DNA of 64,000 nt, taken from Cohnella rhizoplanae (GTDB lineage Bacteria; Bacillota; Bacilli; Paenibacillales; Paenibacillaceae). This document shows positions 59,351-64,000 of this stretch, in pieces; positions within the stretch are counted from its first letter, which is position 1; each line of letters opens with the position of its first letter. A model generated the notes under the pieces. That model had not been told where the DNA came from and searched no databases. It saw only the letters and a list, made by a program, of their open reading frames with translations. The translations under genes and the position numbers were made by a program. The stretch lies in assembly GCF_948329515.1 (NCBI RefSeq), contig NZ_CAOJCN010000006.1, positions 62,001-126,000 on the forward strand, written 5' to 3'.

Positions 59351-59536
59351 ATTAATCCACCTATCCAATGGGAATGACCTATGAATTCCCGCTGGAGGCA
59401 TTATATAATGATGAGAAAATATCGACTCGGGCAGCGAGGCCGGCCTATCATGGGCTTTAGACGCCGGCACGAGAAGGTGTTTTTTTTGTTTTTTCGATAA
59501 AAGCGATACGGGAACGTCAACCAGGGGGTGGAACGT

Positions 59537-61174
59537 TTGAAAATACTGGTAGCGGATGACGAGCCGAGACACCTGAGAGGCATGGTGAGCCTGATTCGCC
59601 AATTAAGGCCGGATGCCCAAGTGACGGCCGCGAAGGATGGCGTCGCCGCGCTGGAGCAGATCGGGCTGGACTGCCCGGATGCGGTATTAACGGATATCCG
59701 GATGCCTCGCATGGACGGACTCGCCTTTCTCGAGAAGCTCCAAGAAGAGGGGATAACCACCAAGGTTGTCATGGTATCCGCCTACAACCTCTTCGAATAT
59801 GCGCAGACGGCGATTCGCCACGGCGCTTACGATTACTTATTGAAGCCAATCGACATCGATCACGTTAAAAACCTGCTCGATCGGATCGAGCAGCAGCTGA
59901 ACGCCGAATCTGTCCAACGTCGGGAAACGGAGGACATGAAGAACCAGCTCACGCTTGCCTCCTCCGCGTACCGCAGCCGACTGTTCCTGTCTTGGCTGAA
60001 CGAGAGCTTGACGCCTTCCGAGCAGGCCGAGTTGGACAAGGCGGATGGGCTGCAGGGCGGCGGGCTGGCGATCTATTCCGAATGGCGAAGCGGCAGTGCG
60101 GACGGGGAAAAGCTGAGCGGCTTAGCATGGTTACGTTGCCTGGAGAACGGCTGGTCGAAGCTGGGGAAGGCGATGACCCTTCTCCTGAACGGGCCTCAGG
60201 ACGGCAGCCTTCATGCGGTTACGATCGTTCGCATGCCGCCGCCCGCCGCGGATCTGGCGCAGCGGATTCGCTCGATCGCCCTTTCTCTCGCCGCTGAGCT
60301 GTCCGTGAGCGGGCGGCTTACGCACGGTATCGGCCCCTATTGCGACTCGCTGGCCATCGAGGGGCCGCAAGCTTACCGGGCAGCCCGGCAAGCCAACGAG
60401 CAGAACTTCTTCGAGTGCTGGGGAGGGGTGTTCCTTGAAGTTGACGATGACGTCGACGTTAATGTTGGCGTTAACGATGGCGTTAAGTCGCGTTCCTCTC
60501 GCCCCTCTGTCCCGATCGACTCGGAGAGACTATTCGAGGCGCTGCTGCACAGCGACGTCGAGATCGCGATCGATCAATGCCGAGCCGTCTTCGATCAGCT
60601 TTCGGATACCGGCCGCGCCGCGCCGGCGCTCGTCAAGGAGCAGGCATCGCTCCTTCTCATGAAGATGAAAAGCAGGATCCGCGATCTTGGAGAACGTCAG
60701 GTGGGCAGCCGGCTGACGCAAACTGCCGCGTCGCTGATTCAGACTTGCGAAACGTATACGCAGCTCATGGCGTTGCTGGCAGCCAGTCTACGTGAAGTGC
60801 ACAACGCGCTGATGCAGGCGCAGCAGGACAAGAACGAGATTATCGTCGCGAATTGCCTGCGTTGGATACAGGAAAATACGAAAGAGGACTTAACGCTTGA
60901 ACGGGCTGCGGCGCACTTTTTCTTTAACCCCTCTTACTTCAGCACGTTCATTAAAAATAAAACGGGAAGAACGTTCTCGGAGCATGTCACGGCAGTCAGG
61001 ATGAGGCGCGCGGAGGAACTGCTGGCGGAGAACAAGCTTAGAATTTACGAGATCTCCGCGGAATGCGGGTATCAGGATACCAAGTATTTCTGCCGGGTGT
61101 TCAAGAAGCATCACGGCGTATCGCCCGAGGCTTACAAGCATACTTCGCTTCCGGAAAGGAAGTGTGGGGAATAA
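59537..61174 (+). CDS. Response regulator, YesN/AraC type
   Basis: 545 residues from TTG 59537 (AGGGGGTG at 59523-59530 fits this start, whereas GTG 59528 overlaps it). The receiver domain (about 1-120) has acidic residues in LVADDEPRH, the phospho-acceptor Asp in AVLTDIRMPRMDG, and Lys in YLLKPID. A variable middle region follows. The C-terminal AraC-type double helix-turn-helix (about 445-540) has LERAAAHFFFNPSYFSTFIK and ISAECGYQDTKYFCRVFKKH. It controls the sugar-ABC operon that follows, together with the overlapping kinase gene. Confidence 0.93.
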   Translation: MKILVADDEPRHLRGMVSLIRQLRPDAQVTAAKDGVAALEQIGLDCPDAVLTDIRMPRMDGLAFLEKLQEEGITTKVVMVSAYNLFEYAQTAIRHGAYDYLLKPIDIDHVKNLLDRIEQQLNAESVQRRETEDMKNQLTLASSAYRSRLFLSWLNESLTPSEQAELDKADGLQGGGLAIYSEWRSGSADGEKLSGLAWLRCLENGWSKLGKAMTLLLNGPQDGSLHAVTIVRMPPPAADLAQRIRSIALSLAAELSVSGRLTHGIGPYCDSLAIEGPQAYRAARQANEQNFFECWGGVFLEVDDDVDVNVGVNDGVKSRSSRPSVPIDSERLFEALLHSDVEIAIDQCRAVFDQLSDTGRAAPALVKEQASLLLMKMKSRIRDLGERQVGSRLTQTAASLIQTCETYTQLMALLAASLREVHNALMQAQQDKNEIIVANCLRWIQENTKEDLTLERAAAHFFFNPSYFSTFIKNKTGRTFSEHVTAVRMRRAEELLAENKLRIYEISAECGYQDTKYFCRVFKKHHGVSPEAYKHTSLPERKCGE

Positions 61175-62940
61175 AAACGTTCCGCTCTCGAATTTTGGCG
61201 AGTTACATTTTTCTGATCGCGATTCCGCTTATCGTGCTCGGCGCGCTTTATTACCGGACCAGTCTGCAGGTGGTGACGGAGCAGGCGCAGCGGAACGTGT
61301 ACGAGATCGTGAAGAAAAACAACGCGCTCATGGATACGAAGCTCGGCATCATCGAGCAGAACAGCATGGCGCTGTTCGTGGACAAGGATTTGTTTCGCAT
61401 ATTTAGCAACCTGAACCCAACTAACGAAGCGGATCTATTCGAAGCGGATCGCCAGGTGTCGTCGGTGCTGCGCAAGTATTTCTCCTTGAACGAAGATGTC
61501 TATGCCTACCAGCTATGGACGTCCTATTTCACTTTCGGTCAGATGCTGCCGCAAGGCGATCCGACGCAATCGGACATCTATCGCAAGGCGCAGCAGGCCG
61601 GCGGGAAGATCGTCTGGTATCCGACCTACGATTTTGTCGACATGTTCAATCAACCTTATCTGCAGGACGGGAAGCTGGAATTCCGTCATCTGTTCTCCGC
61701 GACGCGGTATCTGGACTTCTCCTACCTGGATAATACGACGCTAGAGAAGATGGATGCGGACGTGGAGCGCCCCGTGCTCGCGATCAGCTTCAAGTTGGAT
61801 GCTCTGAAGTCCCTCTACGAAAAGAGCTTTCCCGAGAGCTCCCGTTACTTGGTGATGAACGCCGATTATCAGGTCGTGGCGAGCAGCGATCCGGACCGGA
61901 TCACGCAGAGCTTCAGAGAACAGTGGCTGGAGCGGTTGCAGCGGGAGAACAGCGGCACGCTGAGGATGAAGCTGGACGGAGAGCGCGTCATCGTCTGCTT
62001 CGATCGATCGGCCGTCACCGGATGGATCTCGGTAGTATGGACGCCGGAGTCTGCGCTGGTGAGCAACTTGGTGCCGGTGATCCGGACGTCGACCATGCTT
62101 ATGGCCGTGATCATGGGTATCCTGGCGCTGGTGTTTGCTTACTTTATCGCGGATAGGATCACCAAGCCGATCAAGAAAATGCTAGGTGCGATGCGGTCCG
62201 TGGGGGAAGGCGATTTTCAGACCCAGATTACCGTTCGCACGAATGACGAGTTTAGTATCCTGCTGCAGCGCTTCAATCGCATGAATGAACAAATCCGGCT
62301 GCTGGTGACGGAAAATTACGAGATTAAGCTGAAGGAGCAGGAAGCGGAGATTCAGGCGCTCAGCATGCAGATGAATCCGCATTTCCTGTATAACACGTTA
62401 AATGTGATGAATTGGACGGCGATCGAGAACCAGCAGCAGGAGTTAAGCAAGATGCTTGTCTGCTTATCCAACATGCTGCACTATACGTCGCGGAAGGATT
62501 GGGGAGCCGTTCATTTGTCCGAAGAGATGGAGTGGATGAACAATTACTTCTATATTATGGGCGTGCGCTTCGAGGACCGGTTCACGAGCGGCTATGAGAT
62601 CGATCCGCGCCTATATGAATATAAGGTTCCCAGGCTGTTGTTCCAGCCCTTCGTCGAGAATGCCATCCTGCACGGCTTCGACCAGATGGAGGCGGGAGGC
62701 ATGATCTCCATCCGCGGCTGGATCGAGGAAGGCATCAGGTATTACGAGATTGCCGATAATGGACGAGGCATGAGCGAAGATACGGTACATGCGATATTGT
62801 ATCGGGAATCCGCTTCGATCGGCATTAAAAATATGATCGCCAGAATCCAATTGACCTATGGAGGCGATTATGGCATCTCGATCCGCTCCGTGCCGGGCGC
62901 GGGTACGCGCGTACGGATCAAGCTGCCGCTCGAGCCCTAA
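61162..62940 (+). CDS. Sensor histidine kinase, YesM type
   Basis: 592 residues from GTG 61162 (GGAAAGGA upstream), overlapping the regulator gene by 13 nt. TM1 is at about 7-28 (ILASYIFLIAIPLIVLGALY) and TM2 at about 305-328. A large extracellular sensor domain lies between. HAMP (TKPIKKMLGAMRSVGEGDFQ) and the His_kinase motif SMQMNPHFLYNTLNVMNW (phospho-His near residue 407) follow, then the ATPase with FVENAILHGF, IADNGRGMS and IGIKNMIARI. It senses an extracellular or transporter-bound sugar signal in such systems. Confidence 0.94.
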   Translation: MWGIKTFRSRILASYIFLIAIPLIVLGALYYRTSLQVVTEQAQRNVYEIVKKNNALMDTKLGIIEQNSMALFVDKDLFRIFSNLNPTNEADLFEADRQVSSVLRKYFSLNEDVYAYQLWTSYFTFGQMLPQGDPTQSDIYRKAQQAGGKIVWYPTYDFVDMFNQPYLQDGKLEFRHLFSATRYLDFSYLDNTTLEKMDADVERPVLAISFKLDALKSLYEKSFPESSRYLVMNADYQVVASSDPDRITQSFREQWLERLQRENSGTLRMKLDGERVIVCFDRSAVTGWISVVWTPESALVSNLVPVIRTSTMLMAVIMGILALVFAYFIADRITKPIKKMLGAMRSVGEGDFQTQITVRTNDEFSILLQRFNRMNEQIRLLVTENYEIKLKEQEAEIQALSMQMNPHFLYNTLNVMNWTAIENQQQELSKMLVCLSNMLHYTSRKDWGAVHLSEEMEWMNNYFYIMGVRFEDRFTSGYEIDPRLYEYKVPRLLFQPFVENAILHGFDQMEAGGMISIRGWIEEGIRYYEIADNGRGMSEDTVHAILYRESASIGIKNMIARIQLTYGGDYGISIRSVPGAGTRVRIKLPLEP

Positions 62941-62971
62941 TATAAGTCCACCATTCCAAAGAGTTTCGGGT

Positions 62972-62999
62972 TTTGTAAGCGTTACCCAGAAATTATAAT
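62972..62999 (+). promoter_or_regulatory. Promoter with cre-like operator for the ABC operon
   Basis: TTGTAA (62972-62977), 16-bp spacer and a perfect TATAAT (62994-62999). TGTAAGCGTTACCC (62974-62987) matches the CcpA box TGWAANCGNTNWCA at 12 of 14 positions and overlaps the -35, which would fit catabolite repression. Confidence 0.5.
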
Positions 63000-63058
63000 C
63001 GAATTATCATAGACTGCAGCTATGAATCCAAAGAAGTAATCGAGAGGGGCTCGGAATC

Positions 63059-64000
63059 ATGAAGCGGCAAAAGAAAACCGTCATGGCGCTCATCGCCTTG
63101 TTGCTTATTTTCGCGGCCGTTATGTCCGCATGCGCCAAGTCCGGTACGGAGAACGGCCCATCATCGCCTTCGGCATCCGGTACGTCTAGCGCATCGGGCG
63201 CATCCGGCGCATCCGGTTCGAAGGATCCTATCAAGCTTCGCATGACCGTATGGGGTTCGCCGGAGGAAGTCGCGGCCTACAAATTCGCCATCAAGCGATT
63301 CGAGACGAAATATCCGAATATTAAAGTCGATCTGCAGCATATCGCCGCGGATTACGACACCAAGCTGACGACGATGGTAGCGGGCAACGACGTGCCGGAC
63401 ATCGCGATGATGGAGTCGGGCAGCATTGCCTATCCGCTCGCGGAGCAGGGCAAGTTCTATAATCTCCAGGAGTTTCTCGACAAGGATTCGGATATCAACA
63501 TGGACAGTCTCGTGCCGAACATCATGTACTCGCTCGAGCCGGGCAACGTGATCGGCATCGGGCCGGGACCCGAGTCCTTCGGTCTGTTCTACAACGAGGA
63601 TCTATTCAAAGAAGCGGGCATCTCTCCGCCGCCGACCAAGCTGTCGGAGGCGTGGACATGGGACGAATTCATCGAAGTCGCCAAGCAGCTCACCGTCGAC
63701 ACGAAGGGCAGAACGGCGAACGATCCCGGATTCGATCCTAAAAACATCAAGCAATACGGGGTGAGCGCTTCAACCTGGTGGGGCGTGTACAGCAACTTTA
63801 TCTACTCCAACGGCGGAGACTTCGTGTCCGAGGACGGCAAGAGCTTCGCGCTCAACCAGCCTGCTGCGGTAGAGGCGCTTCAGAAGATATCCGACATGAT
63901 GAACGTGCATCATGTGTCTCCATCACCCGTGCAGGCGAAAAACATCCCGGCGACCAACGTCGCGCTCCAGACGAAGAAGGTCGCGATGGCGATCGACGGT
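63059..64000 (+). CDS. Extracellular solute-binding lipoprotein, family 1 (partial)
   Basis: Binds a carbohydrate outside the cell for an ABC importer. The 314 codons visible run off the window. A signal peptide with lipobox (LLIFAAVMSAC; lipid-anchored Cys at about residue 25) is followed by a Ser/Gly/Ala linker, then the mature fold (KLRMTVWGSPEEVAAYKFAI, FETKYPNIKVDLQHIAADYD, GNDVPDIAMMESG, and GLFYNEDLFKEAGI). The ATG has GAGAGGGGC upstream. Permease genes are expected just downstream. Confidence 0.93.
   Translation, partial: MKRQKKTVMALIALLLIFAAVMSACAKSGTENGPSSPSASGTSSASGASGASGSKDPIKLRMTVWGSPEEVAAYKFAIKRFETKYPNIKVDLQHIAADYDTKLTTMVAGNDVPDIAMMESGSIAYPLAEQGKFYNLQEFLDKDSDINMDSLVPNIMYSLEPGNVIGIGPGPESFGLFYNEDLFKEAGISPPPTKLSEAWTWDEFIEVAKQLTVDTKGRTANDPGFDPKNIKQYGVSASTWWGVYSNFIYSNGGDFVSEDGKSFALNQPAAVEALQKISDMMNVHHVSPSPVQAKNIPATNVALQTKKVAMAIDG

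Noticed and set aside
58205..59602. 465-codon leftward frame opposite the nucleotidase gene
   Set aside because: Crosses gene boundaries and a terminator and has no recognisable domain.

Overview
The window looks like a chromosomal segment of a GC-rich, spore-former-type Firmicute of the Paenibacillaceae (Paenibacillus/Cohnella-like). This is inferred from strong AGGAGG-type ribosome binding sites, frequent GTG/TTG starts, a Bacillus-style tmRNA tag, and a YesM/YesN two-component pair followed by a sugar-ABC lipoprotein. A single temperate prophage of about 42.3 kb sits inside it (about 8192-50504).

Left chromosomal flank (1-8191): catalase, secG, an RNase R gene with a very long RG/A-rich tail, a degenerate 51-bp tandem repeat array, an aspartate carbamoyltransferase, then smpB and the tmRNA gene ssrA. 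RNase R, SmpB and tmRNA together make the trans-translation and RNA quality-control set.

Prophage (8192-50504): it is inserted at the 3' end of ssrA. A 22-bp duplication of the tmRNA end marks attL (8170-8191) and attR (50505-50526). The leftward lysogeny block holds a large serine integrase, small proteins, an ImmA-type peptidase and a repressor. A divergent control region has three 15-bp operators, with a fourth in the 3' end of the cro-like gene. The rightward early block has DNA-binding proteins, a YqaJ exonuclease and RecT pair, a replication initiator with origin iterons inside its gene, a DnaB helicase, a RusA resolvase, a C5 DNA methyltransferase, many tiny start/stop-coupled genes and a sigma-like late activator. 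The late block resembles a P22-type short-tailed phage: terminase, portal, scaffold, coat, tail adaptor, tail hub, beta-helix tailspike, ejection proteins and a 1507-residue polyvalent virion protein. There is no tape measure, sheath or baseplate gene. Lysis genes (holin, amidase) follow. Three AT-richer cargo genes interrupt the phage genome: a membrane protein before the terminase, an aldo/keto reductase after the tailspike, and a leftward membrane-anchored protein after the amidase.

The most striking signal is at 42190-42259. A canonical -1 ribosomal frameshift site (G GGA AAC, then UGA, a 7-nt spacer and a perfect 9-bp stem) would fuse a cell-wall hydrolase domain to the C terminus of a 526-residue virion protein.

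Right flank (50527-64000): two tandem ~170-bp copies of the ssrA terminator region with a degraded inverted tmRNA-like end, a small DNA-binding-like protein, a macro-domain protein, a copper-amine-oxidase-N/DUF3298 secreted protein, a GDSL hydrolase, an Ohr-type peroxidase, MsrA, a DbpA-type RNA helicase, a DUF1444-like protein, a 5'-nucleotidase, a YesN/YesM two-component system, and a solute-binding lipoprotein cut off by the window end.
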